Origin: Undibacterium umbellatum
Lineage (GTDB): Bacteria > Pseudomonadota > Gammaproteobacteria > Burkholderiales > Burkholderiaceae_D
Direction of reading: 5' to 3'
DNA: 64,000 bases
Assembly: GCF_014284125.1 (NCBI RefSeq)
Contig: NZ_JACOFX010000002.1
Span: 1-64,000, forward strand
A program made the translations under genes and the position numbers. Below, one piece after another: positions 15,666-28,011 of this stretch (its first letter is position 1; each line of letters opens with the position of its first letter). Under the pieces are notes generated by a model that was not told where the DNA came from, ran no database searches, and worked only from the letters and a program-made list of their open reading frames with translations.

Positions 15666-16625
15666 ATGGGCATTCAGCAAGCGGCAGATTTTACGCACCA
15701 GACTGTGCTATTGCATGAGGCTGTAGACGCTCTCGGCATCACTGATCAGCGTGCCAGCGGGATTTATGTAGACGGCACCTTTGGCCGTGGCGGACATAGT
15801 CGCCTGCTTTTGTCGCAACTGGGCAGCAATGGCCGCCTGATTGCTTTTGACAAGGACACCCAGGCAATCGCCAGTGCAGCAGAAATACAAGACCCGCGTT
15901 TTCATATCGTACATGACAGTTTTGCCGCTATCGGTGAAGCCTTGCCTGAGCTTGGCGTGAGCAAGGTTGATGGCATCTTGATGGATTTAGGTATTTCATC
16001 CCCGCAAGTGGATGATGCCAGTCGGGGTTTCAGCTTCAGGTCGGATGGCCCGCTTGACATGCGCATGGATACCACGCGTGGCATTTCTGCAGCCGAATGG
16101 CTGGCAACTGCCGAAGAAGAACAAATTACGGAGGTTATAAAAAATTATGGGGAAGAACGGTTTGCTTTTCAGATTGCAAAGGCGATTGTTGCTCGCAGGA
16201 AAACAGACGCCATTCGTGGAACACGACAGCTCGCAGAAATCGTCGCACACGCCGTCAAAACTCGCGAGAAGGGTAAAGACCCGGCAACTCGCACCTTTCA
16301 GGCTATACGGATTTTCATCAATAAGGAGCTTGAAGATCTCGAAATAGGTCTGGCGGCAGCATATCAGGCCCTGGCTCCATATGGGCGCATGTCGGTGATC
16401 AGTTTTCACTCTCTGGAAGACCGTATTGTGAAGCAGTTCTTTGCTTCCAAGGTCAAGGTCGAGCAGCCTGATCGTCGCCTGCCGATACGTCATATTGATT
16501 TGCCGCAGCCGCAGATGCGCTTGTTGAACCGCATCAAGCCTTCCGAGGCTGAGGTCAGTGCCAATCCGCGTTCGCGCTCGGCAATCCTGCGGGTGGCAGA
16601 GCGTTTGCCTGGAGGGGGGGCATGA
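15666..16625 (+). CDS. rsmH: 16S rRNA m4C1402 methyltransferase RsmH
   Basis: RsmH (MraW) adds the N4-methyl group of C1402 in the decoding centre using S-adenosylmethionine. The 319-residue sequence has [13 protein letters not shown] at the N-terminus, the SAM-binding [28 protein letters not shown] and [27 protein letters not shown] and [14 protein letters not shown] are near the C-terminus. It overlaps ftsL by four bases (ATGA), showing coupled translation. Confidence 0.97.
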   Translation: MGIQQAADFTHQTVLLHEAVDALGITDQRASGIYVDGTFGRGGHSRLLLSQLGSNGRLIAFDKDTQAIASAAEIQDPRFHIVHDSFAAIGEALPELGVSKVDGILMDLGISSPQVDDASRGFSFRSDGPLDMRMDTTRGISAAEWLATAEEEQITEVIKNYGEERFAFQIAKAIVARRKTDAIRGTRQLAEIVAHAVKTREKGKDPATRTFQAIRIFINKELEDLEIGLAAAYQALAPYGRMSVISFHSLEDRIVKQFFASKVKVEQPDRRLPIRHIDLPQPQMRLLNRIKPSEAEVSANPRSRSAILRVAERLPGGGA

Positions 16626-16897
16626 GTACCCGTCTCAATATTACGCTGGTGGTTGCCTTGGTGGCCTGTGCCTTGTCGCTGATAAATTCTCAGTACCAGG
16701 CACGTCGCCTGTTTATAGAGCTGGAGCGTGAGCAAAGTTTAAGCAAGCAGTATGAATTGCAATGGACGCAACTGAAACTCGATCAATCCACTTTTGGCAA
16801 GCATGCACGCATAGAAACAACTGCTGAACGCGAATTGAATATGGTGGCGGTGACGCCTGATCGTACCCAGTATCTCAAGGCAGCGGAGACAAAATGA
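16622..16897 (+). CDS. ftsL: Cell division protein FtsL
   Basis: FtsL is a small bitopic inner-membrane protein that joins FtsB and FtsQ in the divisome and helps activate FtsWI. The 91 residues show one membrane segment (about 6-23, [19 protein letters not shown]), then a periplasmic helical part ([26 protein letters not shown]). Sequence is weakly conserved in this family, so the call leans on position between rsmH and ftsI. It overlaps both neighbours by four bases. Confidence 0.93.
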   Translation: MSTRLNITLVVALVACALSLINSQYQARRLFIELEREQSLSKQYELQWTQLKLDQSTFGKHARIETTAERELNMVAVTPDRTQYLKAAETK

Positions 16898-18657
16898 GCA
16901 GATCAGCCAGTACATCCCGTACCGCCGCTGCACGCGGTGTCGCCTTTTCTTCCAGCCCTGTGCTGGACGTGAAGCTGCCTGCCTGGCGTTCGCGCTTCGT
17001 GCTGTTTTTATTGTTTGCCGCTTTTATCGCACTGATTGCGAAAGCACTTTATTTGCAGGGATTTAGTACGAAGTTTTTGATTGGGCAGGGAGAGAATCGC
17101 TATGCCCGCACCCTGGAATTACCGGCCACCCGCGGCAAGATCACTGACCGCAATGGTCAGGTGCTGGCCTCATCCGTACCTGTGAAAGCCATCTGGGCTA
17201 TTCCTGATGACGTGCTGGAAGCACCCAAAGAAAAAATACAGCAACTGGCTAAATTGCTGGGCATGACAGAGGCTGAATTGCGCAAGAAGCTCGACTCTGA
17301 CCGTCAGTTTGTGTATCTGAAACGTCAGGTCGAGCCTGCCATTTCGGATCAGGTCGTTGCTCTTGGCATCCCCGGAATTGAAACCCGGAAAGAATACAAA
17401 CGCTATTATCCTGAAGGTGAAGTCATGGCCCATGTGGTCGGCTTTACCAATGTTGAAGATGTAGGGCAAGAAGGCATAGAGCTGGCATCGGAAAAAAACC
17501 TGGCGGGTAAGACCGGGAGTCGCCGTGTCATCAAGGACAGGCTGGGCCACATTGTGGAAGACTTGCAAGCCGTGCGTCCGCCGCATGATGGCAAAGACTT
17601 GACCCTGTCGATAGACAGCAAGATTCAATACATCGCATTCACGCACCTGAAAGAAGCACTCGAAAAGCATAAGGCCAAGGCTGGCGGTGCAGTCGTGCTG
17701 GATGTGCAAACTGGTGAAGTGCTGGCCCTGGTGAATCTGCCGACTTACAACCCGAATGACCGCTCAGTCTTGACCGGAGCGCAATTGCGCAACCGTGTGA
17801 TGACCGACACCTTTGAGCCTGGGTCCACCATGAAACCGGTGACCGTGGCACTGGCTCTGGAAACTGGCAGGGTCACACCTGACACTGTATTTCACACTGC
17901 GCCTGGTGTCATGTCAATTGGTCCGGCACTCATACATGATGCGCACAAACAAGGTTCTTTAACCGTTGCGCAAGTTATACAAAAATCATCGAATATAGGT
18001 ACAGTGAAAATGGCATTGCAAATGCCGCCACAAGAAATGTGGGAAATGTTCACCACCTTAGGGTTCGGTCAGCAGCCCAAATTCGGTTTTCCTGGCGCAG
18101 TTGCCGGGCGTTTGCGTAATTACAAAAACTGGCGTCCTGTCGAACAGGCAACCATGAGCTACGGCCACGGTATCTCGGTATCGCTGATACAGATGGCGCG
18201 TGCCTATATGATTTTCGCCAGGAATGGTGACCTGATACCTCTTACTTTCCAAAAATCGGCTGAACTGCCGCATGGCACACATGTGATTTCTGAAAAGACC
18301 GCAAAACAAATGCGCCTGATGATGGAGTCTGTGACTGAGCCAGGCGGCACTGCCACGCAGGCACGTATTGCTGGTTATCGCGTGGCTGGCAAAACCGGGA
18401 CTGCCCACAAGCTTGAGGGTGGCCGTTATGTTAATAAATATCTGGTTGACTTCATAGGCTTCGCGCCTGTTTCAAACCCGCGTGTCATCGTGGCTGTGAT
18501 GGTAGATGAACCAACAGCCGGAGGCCACTTTGCCGGACCTGTAGCAGCACCGGTTTTTGCTTCGATTATGGCGAATGTCTTGCGTTCACTGAATGTGCCA
18601 CCGGACTCTTCCGTCACCAGCATTATTCCTGAGGAAAGTATACAGGAAAGCTTGTAA
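16894..18657 (+). CDS. ftsI: Penicillin-binding protein 3, septal transpeptidase FtsI
   Basis: FtsI cross-links septal peptidoglycan. The 587-residue protein has a short cytoplasmic tail, one membrane anchor (about 31-52), a pedestal domain (ATRGKITDRNGQVLA) and a transpeptidase domain. The three active-site motifs are intact: STMK in FEPGSTMKPVT (catalytic serine), SSN in QKSSNIGTVK, and KTGT in RVAGKTGTAHK. Its stop and the murE start share an A (TAATG). Confidence 0.97.
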   Translation: MSRSASTSRTAAARGVAFSSSPVLDVKLPAWRSRFVLFLLFAAFIALIAKALYLQGFSTKFLIGQGENRYARTLELPATRGKITDRNGQVLASSVPVKAIWAIPDDVLEAPKEKIQQLAKLLGMTEAELRKKLDSDRQFVYLKRQVEPAISDQVVALGIPGIETRKEYKRYYPEGEVMAHVVGFTNVEDVGQEGIELASEKNLAGKTGSRRVIKDRLGHIVEDLQAVRPPHDGKDLTLSIDSKIQYIAFTHLKEALEKHKAKAGGAVVLDVQTGEVLALVNLPTYNPNDRSVLTGAQLRNRVMTDTFEPGSTMKPVTVALALETGRVTPDTVFHTAPGVMSIGPALIHDAHKQGSLTVAQVIQKSSNIGTVKMALQMPPQEMWEMFTTLGFGQQPKFGFPGAVAGRLRNYKNWRPVEQATMSYGHGISVSLIQMARAYMIFARNGDLIPLTFQKSAELPHGTHVISEKTAKQMRLMMESVTEPGGTATQARIAGYRVAGKTGTAHKLEGGRYVNKYLVDFIGFAPVSNPRVIVAVMVDEPTAGGHFAGPVAAPVFASIMANVLRSLNVPPDSSVTSIIPEESIQESL

Positions 18658-20183
18658 TGACAAAGAAAAATACAACTATGATAGAAATCCTGGACTGGCT
18701 GAAGCTGCATGCGCCGAATGCGCAATTGCGCTCAGATTCCCGCTCCATACAGACCGGAGATGTCTTTTTCGCCTTGCTCACTTCTATCACCGATAGTCGT
18801 GCGCATATAGCCCATGCCATTGCCAATGGCGCAGTCGCTATCGTGTATGAGGCCGATAATTTTGTTTGGGATGAGACACTAAACACCCCTCATCTGGCGG
18901 TGCCAGATTTGCAGGAAGTGGCTGGTCACGTCGCTCATGCATGGCATGGCCAGCCTGATCAAGGCTGGTTCAATGTTGCCGTGACCGGTACGAATGGCAA
19001 GACTTCCTGCACGCAATGGATAGCCAAAGCCCTGTCGCTGAGTGGCACACCTGCTGCCGTCATCGGCACGCTGGGGATAGGCCAGTACCGCAATGGCATA
19101 CTAGGGCAATTGGCAGAAACTGGTTACACCACACCAGACGCAATAGGCTTGCAGCAAAAACTGGCAGACTTACAGCGCGGTGGCGCGCAGGCGCTGGCGA
19201 TAGAAGCTTCTTCCATAGGTTTGCATCAAGGGCGTTTGAATGGCCTGCATTTTGATGTCGCGGTGCTGACCAATCTGACGCGTGATCATCTGGATTATCA
19301 CGGTGATATGCAGGGCTATGCTGCGGCGAAAACCAAACTATTTGATTGGCAGGGTTTGGGCGCGGCTGTCATCAATCTGGATGATTCCTATGGGCTGGAA
19401 TTGGTGAAGCATCTGCAAGCCAGTCAGCCCAATACAAAACTGCTGGGCTATAGTCTGGAAAAAGCCATCATGCCTGAGATAGCTGCGCTGGTTGCCAGCA
19501 ATCTGAAAACGAGCCATATTGGTACCAGCTTCCATCTTGAATCTCCATTTGGTGCGGCACAAGTCAAGACCCAGTTGATAGGCAAGTTCAATGTCAGCAA
19601 TATCCTGGCGGTGCTCGCCGTGTTGCTGAGCAAGGGCATTGCGCTGAACAAGGCTGTGGGCATCATAGAAAAGCTGACGCCTGTTCCTGGTCGCATGCAA
19701 TTGCTGGGTACTGCTGGTCATGTCATGGTCGTCATTGATTATGCGCATACCCCTGATGCCCTTGAAAAAACCCTGGAGGCCTTGCAGCAAGTAGCGCAAG
19801 AAAGAGCAGGGGCTTTGTGGTGTGTGTTCGGTTGCGGCGGTGACCGCGACCCAGGCAAACGTCCACAAATGGGCAAGATTGCTGAACTGGCGCAACATGT
19901 CGTTGTCACCAGCGATAATCCACGTAGCGAGAACCCTAACCAGATTATTCAGGATATCCTGAAAGGCATGACGACTACGCCGCAAGTCATCGAAGACCGC
20001 GCCAATGCGATCTTGTATGCGATCAAGCATGCCGGTCATCATGATGTGGTTTTGCTGGCTGGCAAAGGCCATGAAACCTATCAGGACATCAACGGCAAGA
20101 AATGGCCTTTCTCTGACGAAGAACATGCCGCGCTTTCTCTCGCTACTGTCGCAACCAGCGGCAATATAAAGAGGGGAAGTTGA
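18657..20183 (+). CDS. murE: UDP-MurNAc-tripeptide synthetase MurE
   Basis: MurE adds the third amino acid to UDP-MurNAc-L-Ala-D-Glu. The 508 residues include the ATP loop TGTNGKTSCTQW and DYAHTPDALEKTLE. DNPR in VVTSDNPRSENP is the motif that selects meso-diaminopimelate, so the wall should be of the Gram-negative DAP type. A late ATG (MIEILDWL, 21 bases in) is an alternative start. It overlaps murF by four bases. Confidence 0.97.
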   Translation: MTKKNTTMIEILDWLKLHAPNAQLRSDSRSIQTGDVFFALLTSITDSRAHIAHAIANGAVAIVYEADNFVWDETLNTPHLAVPDLQEVAGHVAHAWHGQPDQGWFNVAVTGTNGKTSCTQWIAKALSLSGTPAAVIGTLGIGQYRNGILGQLAETGYTTPDAIGLQQKLADLQRGGAQALAIEASSIGLHQGRLNGLHFDVAVLTNLTRDHLDYHGDMQGYAAAKTKLFDWQGLGAAVINLDDSYGLELVKHLQASQPNTKLLGYSLEKAIMPEIAALVASNLKTSHIGTSFHLESPFGAAQVKTQLIGKFNVSNILAVLAVLLSKGIALNKAVGIIEKLTPVPGRMQLLGTAGHVMVVIDYAHTPDALEKTLEALQQVAQERAGALWCVFGCGGDRDPGKRPQMGKIAELAQHVVVTSDNPRSENPNQIIQDILKGMTTTPQVIEDRANAILYAIKHAGHHDVVLLAGKGHETYQDINGKKWPFSDEEHAALSLATVATSGNIKRGS

Positions 20184-21601
20184 TGAAATTTTCTCTTCAG
20201 GAATTGCAGGCTGCTCTGCCTGCGGCGTCACTGACTGGCGATACTGGGTCCACCATCCATATAACTGGACTGACCACTGATAGCCGCAAAGTCGGTGCTG
20301 GCGATGTATTCGTCGCCCTGCGTGGCGAAAACTTTGATGCCCACGACTTTTTGTCGCAAGTAGCGGCTGCCGGTGCAGCCGCAGTAATCGCCGAACGTTT
20401 GCCAGCAGATTTCAAGTTACCTGCATTGGTGGTCACAGACAGCAAACTGGCCCTGGCACAAGTTGGCAGATTCTGGCGTCAAAAATTTGACCTGCCTGTC
20501 ATCGGTGTGACAGGCAGTAATGGCAAGACCACCGTCAAGGAAATGATTTCTTCGATCTTGGCTGCAGCCTATGGTGCAGAAGATCGTCTGGCGACTGCTG
20601 GTAATCTGAATAATGAAATCGGCGTACCCCTGACCATCATGCAATTGCATGCTGGGCACAAGGCGGCTGTCATAGAAATGGGCATGAACCATCCTGGCGA
20701 AATCGCCTTGCTGGCATCTGCTGCCATGCCTACAGTGGCACTGGTCAATAATGCCCAGCGAGAACACCAGGAATTCATGCAAAGCGTGGAAGCCGTTGCG
20801 CGCGAAAACGGTGTGGCGATACAGTATCTGCCTGATGATGGCGTAGCTGTATTTCCTGCCAACGATACTTACAGTTCCTTATGGCAATCCTTTGCGTCTG
20901 AACGCGGTCAGCGTAAAACCCTGACTTTTGGCTTAACGCCTGATGCCGATGTGCATGCCACTTACCTGCCTAGTGTGTTTGGCAGTGACCTGCAAATCAA
21001 CCTGGCTGGCCAGGTCTTGTCAGTACGCTTGAATGCCGCAGGTCAGCACAATGTCTTGAATGCACTTGCCGCTGCAGCTTGCTGCCATGCGGCTGGTGTC
21101 AGCAAAGAATCCATCGTTGCGGGCCTGGAAAATTTCGCCCCCGTCAATGGCCGGCTGCAACGCAAGCAAGCCAAATGTGGTGCGACTGTCATTGATGACA
21201 GCTACAACGCTAATCCAGATTCAGTTCGTGCTGCCATTGATGTGCTGGCACAAATTGGTGGCGACACCACGCTGGTGCTTGGTGACATGGGTGAGGTTGG
21301 TGAAAACGGCGCTCAGTTCCACCATGAAATTGGTGAATATGCGCAGCAGCGCGGCGTCAAAAAGCTTTTCTTACTGGGTGAGTTGGTTGCCCATGCGGCG
21401 CAAGGCTATGGCGCAGGTGCGCAGCATTTCGCCAGTGTGGAAAACCTTTGCCAGAACCTCGATGCGCAAACTGCGGCTGGTACGGTAGTGCTGGTCAAGG
21501 GCTCACGTTTCATGAAAATGGAAAGAGTCGTCGCCCATCTGCTGGCAGCAGACGATAAAGAAATAAATACATTACAACAAAAAATAATAGGGAATCACTA
21601 G
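20180..21601 (+). CDS. murF: UDP-MurNAc-tripeptide:D-Ala-D-Ala ligase MurF
   Basis: MurF completes the pentapeptide by adding D-Ala-D-Ala, supplied by the Ddl encoded further down. The 473 residues show [25 protein letters not shown], the ATP loop [26 protein letters not shown] and [16 protein letters not shown], all family signatures. Cytoplasmic. One base separates it from mraY. Confidence 0.97.
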   Translation: MMKFSLQELQAALPAASLTGDTGSTIHITGLTTDSRKVGAGDVFVALRGENFDAHDFLSQVAAAGAAAVIAERLPADFKLPALVVTDSKLALAQVGRFWRQKFDLPVIGVTGSNGKTTVKEMISSILAAAYGAEDRLATAGNLNNEIGVPLTIMQLHAGHKAAVIEMGMNHPGEIALLASAAMPTVALVNNAQREHQEFMQSVEAVARENGVAIQYLPDDGVAVFPANDTYSSLWQSFASERGQRKTLTFGLTPDADVHATYLPSVFGSDLQINLAGQVLSVRLNAAGQHNVLNALAAAACCHAAGVSKESIVAGLENFAPVNGRLQRKQAKCGATVIDDSYNANPDSVRAAIDVLAQIGGDTTLVLGDMGEVGENGAQFHHEIGEYAQQRGVKKLFLLGELVAHAAQGYGAGAQHFASVENLCQNLDAQTAAGTVVLVKGSRFMKMERVVAHLLAADDKEINTLQQKIIGNH

Positions 21602-21602
21602 T

Positions 21603-22772
21603 ATGTTGCTCTGGTTGGCTGAAATGTTAAAGCAGGATATAGGCTGGCTGCGCGTATTCGGGTTTATTACCTTCCGCGCAGTATTTGCCACGATGACGGC
21701 CATCTCCATCGGTATTTTTGCAGGTCCAGCGGTCATACGCATGCTGACCCGGCTCAAGGTAGGCCAGGCTGTGCGCAGCTATGGCATGGAAACACATCTT
21801 GTCAAATCCGGCACACCTACCATGGGTGGCGTGCTGGTCTTGATCTCCATTGGTATTTCCACTTTGTTGTGGGGTGATCTGAGTAACCGCTTTATCTGGG
21901 TCGTGATGATAGTCACCCTTGGATTTGGTGCAGTGGGCTGGGTCGATGATTATCGCAAGGTGGTTTATAAAGACCCAGAAGGCATGCGTTCCAGGGAAAA
22001 ATATTTCTGGCAATCGTTGATCGGTTTGATTGCTGCTTTTTATCTGGCATTTTCTGTTTCGGCGCCGAGTAACTCAAAAGTGCTGGAGTTGTTTATTGCC
22101 TGGGTACAGTCCGGTTTCAATATGGATCTGCCACCCAAGGCAGATTTGCTCGTGCCTTTCTTTAAAAGTATCAGCTATCCCCTTGGTGTCTGGGGATTTA
22201 TTGCTTTGACTTATTGTGTCATCGTCGGTACCAGCAATGCCGTGAATTTTACTGATGGCCTGGATGGCCTGGCCATCATGCCTACCATCATGGTCGGTTC
22301 TGCTCTGGGTCTGTTTGCGTACCTGACGGGTAATGTGGGTTATTCCAAATATCTGCTGATACCGCATATACCAGGTGCCGGTGAATTGCTGATTTTCTGT
22401 GGTGCGATGGCGGGTGCTGGCCTGGCTTTCCTCTGGTTCAATGCCCACCCTGCGCAGGTGTTCATGGGTGACGTAGGTGCGCTGGCCTTGGGTGGTGCGC
22501 TGGGTACGGTGGCTGTCATCGTCAGGCAAGAGATAGTGTTGTTCATCATGGGCGGTATTTTTGTGGCAGAGACTGTGTCGGTCATGCTGCAAGTCACTTA
22601 CTTCAAGTACACCAAGAGAAAATATGGCGAAGGCCGCCGCTTGTTGTTGATGGCACCTTTGCATCATCACTTTGAGAAAAAAGGCTGGAAAGAAACCCAG
22701 GTTGTCGTGCGTTTCTGGATCATCACTATGTTGCTGGTGCTGATAGGTTTGTCTTCACTGAAGTTACGTTAA
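21603..22772 (+). CDS. mraY: Phospho-MurNAc-pentapeptide transferase MraY
   Basis: MraY moves phospho-MurNAc-pentapeptide onto undecaprenyl phosphate, making lipid I at the inner membrane. The 389-residue protein has about ten membrane segments. Its signatures are [18 protein letters not shown] (part of the aspartate cluster), [13 protein letters not shown] and the [11 protein letters not shown] loop. The HHH lies in the MAPLHHHFE motif required for catalysis. Confidence 0.97.
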   Translation: MLLWLAEMLKQDIGWLRVFGFITFRAVFATMTAISIGIFAGPAVIRMLTRLKVGQAVRSYGMETHLVKSGTPTMGGVLVLISIGISTLLWGDLSNRFIWVVMIVTLGFGAVGWVDDYRKVVYKDPEGMRSREKYFWQSLIGLIAAFYLAFSVSAPSNSKVLELFIAWVQSGFNMDLPPKADLLVPFFKSISYPLGVWGFIALTYCVIVGTSNAVNFTDGLDGLAIMPTIMVGSALGLFAYLTGNVGYSKYLLIPHIPGAGELLIFCGAMAGAGLAFLWFNAHPAQVFMGDVGALALGGALGTVAVIVRQEIVLFIMGGIFVAETVSVMLQVTYFKYTKRKYGEGRRLLLMAPLHHHFEKKGWKETQVVVRFWIITMLLVLIGLSSLKLR

Positions 22773-22791
22773 AAAGATAGATATAGAGTTT

Positions 22792-24297
22792 ATGGATTTT
22801 TCTGGCAAACATGTACTGGTTCTTGGCCTGGGTGAAACCGGGCTGGCGATGGCGCAATGGCTGTTGCGCGCCGGTGCGCGCCTGCGTGTTGCCGATACTC
22901 GCGAAGTGCCAGATAGATTGCCGCAATTGCAGGCAGTGTCAGATCAGGTGGAATTTGTAGGTGGAGCTTTCACACAGGCTTTGCTGGATGATATCGAGTT
23001 GATGGCAGTTAGCCCTGGTTTGTCTCCACTGCGCGAATTGCAGGAACTGTTACCTGTTGCGGCTGAAAAAAATATCCCGGTCTGGGGCGAGATAGAATTA
23101 TTTGCACAAGCTCTGCTAGCTTTGAAAGCTGAGCGCGAATATCAACCCAAAGTCATCGCCATCACTGGCACGAACGGAAAAACCACGGTCACAAGCCTGG
23201 TTGGTTTGCTGGTAGAACGCGCCGGTTTGACAGTTAAAGTTGCAGGCAATATCAGCCCGGCAGTGCTTGATGTATTGCGTGAATGTCTGGAGCAAGACAG
23301 CCTGCCGCAAGTCTGGGTGCTGGAATTATCCAGCTTCCAGTTGCATACCACACATAGCCTGCAGGCAGATGTGGCAACGGTATTGAATATCACCCAGGAT
23401 CATCTGGACTGGCATGGCAGCCTGCAAGCATATTGCGCTGACAAGGCAAGGATTTTTGGCGAACAGACTTTGCAAGTCTTGAACCGCGATGATTCGCTCG
23501 TCATGTCCATGGCAAAGCCACTTGGCAATGCGGTCAGCTTTGGTGTCGATGCGCCTAAACATTTGGCTGATCTGGGTTTGCTGAATGAACATGGCATGGG
23601 TTGGCTGGTGGTAGCAAATCCAGCAGAAGATGCACCAGTCGTCACGAATAGCCGTCGCAAGAAAAAAGAAGTGGAAGAAATGCCGGTCATCGTCAGTCGT
23701 CTGATGCCGACCGACGCCCTGCAAATCCGTGGCCAGCATAATGCCACTAATGCACTGGCTGCGTTGGCTTTGTGCCGTGGCATAGGTTTGTCATTCGCCC
23801 CATTACTGCATGGCTTGCGTGATTACAAGGGTGAGCCGCACAGGGTAGAGCAGGTTGCTAATATAGCCGGGGTTGATTACATCGACGACAGCAAAGGTAC
23901 GAATGTTGGTGCCACGGTCGCCGCTTTGAAGGGGCTGGGGCAACAGTCTGATGCATTGCACAAGCGGATTATTTTGATTGCTGGTGGCGAAGGCAAGGGA
24001 CAGGATTTTTTTCCGCTGGCTGATCCGGTGGAACGGTATACCAAGGCCGTCATCCTCATCGGTAAAGCCAAAGAAGAATTGCAACAAGCACTGAGCATTT
24101 CGGGTGTGCCGCTGCACGACTTGGCAACACTGGAAACGGCAGTACAGGCCGCCGCTGAATTGGCAGCAGACGGCGATATCGTTTTGCTGTCGCCGGCTTG
24201 CGCCAGTCTGGACATGTTCCGTAATTATGCGCATCGCGCCCAGGTGTTTGTAGATGCGGTACGTGAAGTTGCCTTGGCACGCGGGGAGATTTGCTGA
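22792..24297 (+). CDS. murD: UDP-MurNAc-L-Ala:D-Glu ligase MurD
   Basis: MurD adds D-glutamate to UDP-MurNAc-L-Ala. The 501 residues begin with a Rossmann-type [11 protein letters not shown] loop, then ATP loop [26 protein letters not shown] and the C-terminal [15 protein letters not shown]. At about 285-300 there is a lysine-rich insert ([11 protein letters not shown]) that E. coli MurD lacks, which makes the protein longer than the roughly 440-residue average. The stop overlaps the ftsW start (TGATG). Confidence 0.96.
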   Translation: MDFSGKHVLVLGLGETGLAMAQWLLRAGARLRVADTREVPDRLPQLQAVSDQVEFVGGAFTQALLDDIELMAVSPGLSPLRELQELLPVAAEKNIPVWGEIELFAQALLALKAEREYQPKVIAITGTNGKTTVTSLVGLLVERAGLTVKVAGNISPAVLDVLRECLEQDSLPQVWVLELSSFQLHTTHSLQADVATVLNITQDHLDWHGSLQAYCADKARIFGEQTLQVLNRDDSLVMSMAKPLGNAVSFGVDAPKHLADLGLLNEHGMGWLVVANPAEDAPVVTNSRRKKKEVEEMPVIVSRLMPTDALQIRGQHNATNALAALALCRGIGLSFAPLLHGLRDYKGEPHRVEQVANIAGVDYIDDSKGTNVGATVAALKGLGQQSDALHKRIILIAGGEGKGQDFFPLADPVERYTKAVILIGKAKEELQQALSISGVPLHDLATLETAVQAAAELAADGDIVLLSPACASLDMFRNYAHRAQVFVDAVREVALARGEIC

Positions 24298-25514
24298 TGC
24301 GTCAGCTCCTGCTCCCACTGCAGAGATGGTCTCCATTTGGCAAGCCGCCAGTGGATACCAATCTGGTGAGCAGGTCCAAGATGATGGATTATGACCAGCA
24401 CTTGGTATGGGTCACAGTCATTCTGATGCTGTTTGGCATGGTCATGGTGTATTCGGCATCGATCTCTTTGCCAGATTCGCCCAAGTATGCCAACTACAAG
24501 AATTCGCATTTTCTCATGCGCCAGGCCATGTTTGTAGTGGTCTCCCTGACTGCTGGTGCCATCGTATTTCGCATACCTGTGGCGATCTTGCAAAAGTATG
24601 CGCCTTACTTGTTTGTGGCGACTCTGGTATTGCTGGTGGCTGTGCTGATACCAGGTCTGGGTAAAGGCGTGAATGGTGCCAAGCGCTGGTTGTCTTTCAA
24701 GGGCCTGAATTTGCAACCATCAGAATTGATGAAGTTGTTCATGGTTTTGTATGCTGCTGACTATACCGTGCGCAAGCAGGAATACATGCATAAACTGACC
24801 AAGGGTTTTGTACCCATGCTGGCAGCGGTTGGCATGGTGGGCTTGTTGCTCTTGCTGGAGCCTGACCTGGGTGCTTTTGGTGTCATCGTTTGTATCGCTA
24901 TGGGCATCCTGTTTTTGGGTGGCATCAATGGCGTCTGGTTCGGTGGAATTGCAGCAACCCTGATTGGTATTTTTACTGCTGTGATTTTGGCATCGCCGTG
25001 GCGGCGTGAGCGTATTTTTGCTTACTTGAATCCATTCGAAGAGGATCATGCGCTGGGCAAGGCTTACCAGTTGACGCATTCCCTGATTGCCTTTGGCCGT
25101 GGTGAGTTATTTGGCGTAGGTCTGGGTGCCAGCGTACAAAAACTGCATTATTTGCCAGAAGCACATACAGATTTTTTGCTGGCTGTCATCGGAGAAGAGC
25201 TGGGCTTCGTTGGTGTCATGGTGGTAGTGCTTTTATTTTACTGGTTGCTGAAACGTGCTTTCGAAATTGGCAGACAAGCGATAGCACTGGATCAAACCTT
25301 TGCCGGTTTGCTGGCCAAGGGCATAGGTATCTGGATAGGTGTACAGGCGTTTATTAATATGGGGGTTAACCTGGGCTTATTGCCAACTAAAGGTTTGACC
25401 CTGCCTTTGATGAGTTATGGTGGTTCTGGTGTCATGATTAATTGTGTAGGTTTAGCGATCTTGTTGCGTGTCGATTATGAAAACCGCATGTTGATGCGTG
25501 GGGGGCGCCCATGA
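24297..25514 (+). CDS. ftsW: Septal peptidoglycan polymerase FtsW (SEDS family)
   Basis: FtsW polymerises lipid II at the septum together with FtsI. The 405-residue protein has about ten membrane segments. Family motifs include [71 protein letters not shown] and [11 protein letters not shown] choose ATG 24297, which overlaps the murD stop, over a TTG six bases earlier. It overlaps murG by four bases. Confidence 0.97.
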   Translation: MRQLLLPLQRWSPFGKPPVDTNLVSRSKMMDYDQHLVWVTVILMLFGMVMVYSASISLPDSPKYANYKNSHFLMRQAMFVVVSLTAGAIVFRIPVAILQKYAPYLFVATLVLLVAVLIPGLGKGVNGAKRWLSFKGLNLQPSELMKLFMVLYAADYTVRKQEYMHKLTKGFVPMLAAVGMVGLLLLLEPDLGAFGVIVCIAMGILFLGGINGVWFGGIAATLIGIFTAVILASPWRRERIFAYLNPFEEDHALGKAYQLTHSLIAFGRGELFGVGLGASVQKLHYLPEAHTDFLLAVIGEELGFVGVMVVVLLFYWLLKRAFEIGRQAIALDQTFAGLLAKGIGIWIGVQAFINMGVNLGLLPTKGLTLPLMSYGGSGVMINCVGLAILLRVDYENRMLMRGGRP

Positions 25515-26602
25515 GCCAGGATATTCAGAAAATGCCAAGGAAATTGCTGATCATGGCAGCTGGTACAGGTGGGCATATTTTCCCTGGCCTGGCAATTGCC
25601 GACATCATGCGTGAACGCGGCTGGCAAGTCAGCTGGCTGGGCACGCAGATAGGCATGGAAGGGCAAATCGTGCCCAAGCACAATATCGCCATGGACAATA
25701 TTGATTTCTCTGGCCTGCGTGGCAAGGGTTGGCAACATACGGTCAGCGGTACTTTCAAGCTGGTGAAGAGTTTCTTTAGCTGCTTTAGTATTATTGGCCG
25801 TCGTCAGCCTGATGTGGTCCTGGGCATGGGCGGTTATGTGACTGTACCTGGCGGCATCATGGCTGCCTTGCGTGGTAAGCCGGTGGTCTTGATGAATGCC
25901 GATGCGGCATTGTTGTTGTCGAACAAGGCTTTGCGTCCTTTTGCCAGTAAATTGCTGTTTGGCCTGCCATCGGCAACAGTGACTGCGGATAGCAAAACGA
26001 CTGTCATCGGCAACCCGATACGCAAAGAAATTTGCGAACTGCCCGCGCCAGCAACACGTTATGCAGCACGCACTGGCCCTTTGCGCATACTGGTGGTGGG
26101 TGGCAGTTTGGGTGCAAAAGTATTGAATGATGCGGTACCTCAAGCTGTGGCTTTGTTGCCAGAAGCCCAGCGTCCACTGATTACGCACCAGTCTGGCAAA
26201 CAGCATATAGAAGCCTTGCGCCAGAGTTATGCGCAGGCAGGTGTGCAGGCAGAGGTACTGGATTTTATCGACGACATGCCACGTCGCTATGCCGAGGCTG
26301 ATCTGGTGATTTGCCGCGCCGGTGCGATTACGGTCTCTGAATTAACTGCTGCTGGTGTGGCCAGCATACTCGTGCCTTTCATGGCGTCGAGTACTTCACA
26401 CCAAAAAGAAAACGCCATCTGGATGGCAGGGCAAACAGCCGCCATCCATTTGCCACAAACTGAATTAAGTCCAGCCTTGCTGGCAGAGAAATTAAAAGTA
26501 CTGGACAGAGCGCAATGCCTGGCGATGGCTGAAACAGCCTACGTCCTGGGGCAGCGCGAAGCCAGTGCCAACATCGCCCATATTCTGGAAGCATTAGCAT
26601 GA
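25511..26602 (+). CDS. murG: Lipid II synthase MurG
   Basis: MurG, a membrane-associated GT-B glycosyltransferase, adds GlcNAc to lipid I to give lipid II. The 363 residues contain the N-terminal loop [41 protein letters not shown] and the UDP-GlcNAc site [20 protein letters not shown]. It overlaps murC by four bases. Confidence 0.97.
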   Translation: MSQDIQKMPRKLLIMAAGTGGHIFPGLAIADIMRERGWQVSWLGTQIGMEGQIVPKHNIAMDNIDFSGLRGKGWQHTVSGTFKLVKSFFSCFSIIGRRQPDVVLGMGGYVTVPGGIMAALRGKPVVLMNADAALLLSNKALRPFASKLLFGLPSATVTADSKTTVIGNPIRKEICELPAPATRYAARTGPLRILVVGGSLGAKVLNDAVPQAVALLPEAQRPLITHQSGKQHIEALRQSYAQAGVQAEVLDFIDDMPRRYAEADLVICRAGAITVSELTAAGVASILVPFMASSTSHQKENAIWMAGQTAAIHLPQTELSPALLAEKLKVLDRAQCLAMAETAYVLGQREASANIAHILEALA

Positions 26603-27984
26603 AACACAAAGTCAAACACATCCATTTTGTAGGCATAGGCGGCTCAGGCATGAGCGGCATCGCCGAAGTCTTGCTGAACCTGGGATACACCATATCAGGT
26701 TCAGACCTTGGCAGCAATGCCGCCTCAAAACGCCTGGCGCAACTGGGCGCAAACGTCATGCTGGGTCATGCCGCTGAAAATATCGCAGGTGCAGATGCCG
26801 TCGTGACTTCGACCGCTGTAAAAGGCGACAACCCGGAAGTCATCGCTGCCCGCGCCAAGCATATCCCCATCGTGCCACGCGCAATGATGCTGGCAGAACT
26901 CATGCGCCTGAAAAGCGGTATCGCGATTGCTGGAACGCATGGCAAGACCACCACTACCAGCCTGGTCGCCAGTGTTTTGGCGCAGGGTGGTCTGGACCCG
27001 ACTTTCGTGATTGGCGGTTTGCTCAATAGTGCAGGTGCCAACGCCAAACTGGGCAGTGGCGATTTCATCGTGGCAGAAGCCGATGAATCAGATGCTTCTT
27101 TCCTCAATCTTTTGCCAGTGATCGAAGTCATCACCAATATCGATGCCGACCATATGGAAACCTATGGTCATGACTTCGCCCGCCTGAAGCAGGCTTTCAT
27201 CGAATTTACCCAGCGCCTGCCATTCTACGGTGTTGCAGTCTTGTGCCTGGATGATGCGAATGTGCGTGAAATAATGCCCTTTGTTTCCAAGCCCATCGTT
27301 ACCTATGGCTTCCATGCAGATGCCGATGTACGCGCAGTTGATGCTACAGCCGCTAATGGCAAGATGCATTTCACGGTAGTGCAAGATGGCTATGAGAATA
27401 TGCAGGTCAGCCTGAACCAGCCTGGCATGCACAATGTACAAAATGCCTGCGCAGCGATTGCGATTGCGCGTGAAGTTGGTGTCAGTGATGAGGCGACTCA
27501 AAAAGCCCTGAGCGAATTCAATGGCGTGGGGCGCCGCTTCACCCGTTATGGCGAAATCGCCCTGGCAAATGGTGGAACTTTCGCCCTGGTTGATGATTAT
27601 GGTCATCACCCTGTTGAAATGGCCGCCACCCTGGCAGCGGCTCGCGGTGCTTATCCAGGTCGCCGATTGGTATTGGCTTTCCAGCCGCATCGCTATACCC
27701 GCACCCGCGATTTGTTTGAAGATTTTGTACGTGTGATTTCTGATGCCGATGCAGTCGTGCTGGCAGAAGTGTATGCCGCAGGTGAAGCACCAATACTGGC
27801 AGCAGATGGCCGGTCCCTGTCCCGCGCCTTGCGCGTCATGGGCAAGGTCGAGCCAGTATTTGTCGAAGACATACTGGAAATGCCCGACAGCATCGTGCGG
27901 ATATTGAAAGATGGCGATGTGGTCATCGTCATGGGCGCTGGTTCCATCAATGCTGTGCCGGCAAAACTGGCGCAGTCAGTGTAA
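26599..27984 (+). CDS. murC: UDP-MurNAc:L-alanine ligase MurC
   Basis: MurC adds the first amino acid, L-alanine, to UDP-MurNAc. The 461 residues show [22 protein letters not shown] at the N-terminus, the ATP loop [25 protein letters not shown], and [15 protein letters not shown] near the C-terminal domain. The enzyme is cytoplasmic. Confidence 0.97.
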   Translation: MKHKVKHIHFVGIGGSGMSGIAEVLLNLGYTISGSDLGSNAASKRLAQLGANVMLGHAAENIAGADAVVTSTAVKGDNPEVIAARAKHIPIVPRAMMLAELMRLKSGIAIAGTHGKTTTTSLVASVLAQGGLDPTFVIGGLLNSAGANAKLGSGDFIVAEADESDASFLNLLPVIEVITNIDADHMETYGHDFARLKQAFIEFTQRLPFYGVAVLCLDDANVREIMPFVSKPIVTYGFHADADVRAVDATAANGKMHFTVVQDGYENMQVSLNQPGMHNVQNACAAIAIAREVGVSDEATQKALSEFNGVGRRFTRYGEIALANGGTFALVDDYGHHPVEMAATLAAARGAYPGRRLVLAFQPHRYTRTRDLFEDFVRVISDADAVVLAEVYAAGEAPILAADGRSLSRALRVMGKVEPVFVEDILEMPDSIVRILKDGDVVIVMGAGSINAVPAKLAQSV

Positions 27985-28011
27985 ATGTAGAAAACAAGTG
28001 ATCAGATCATC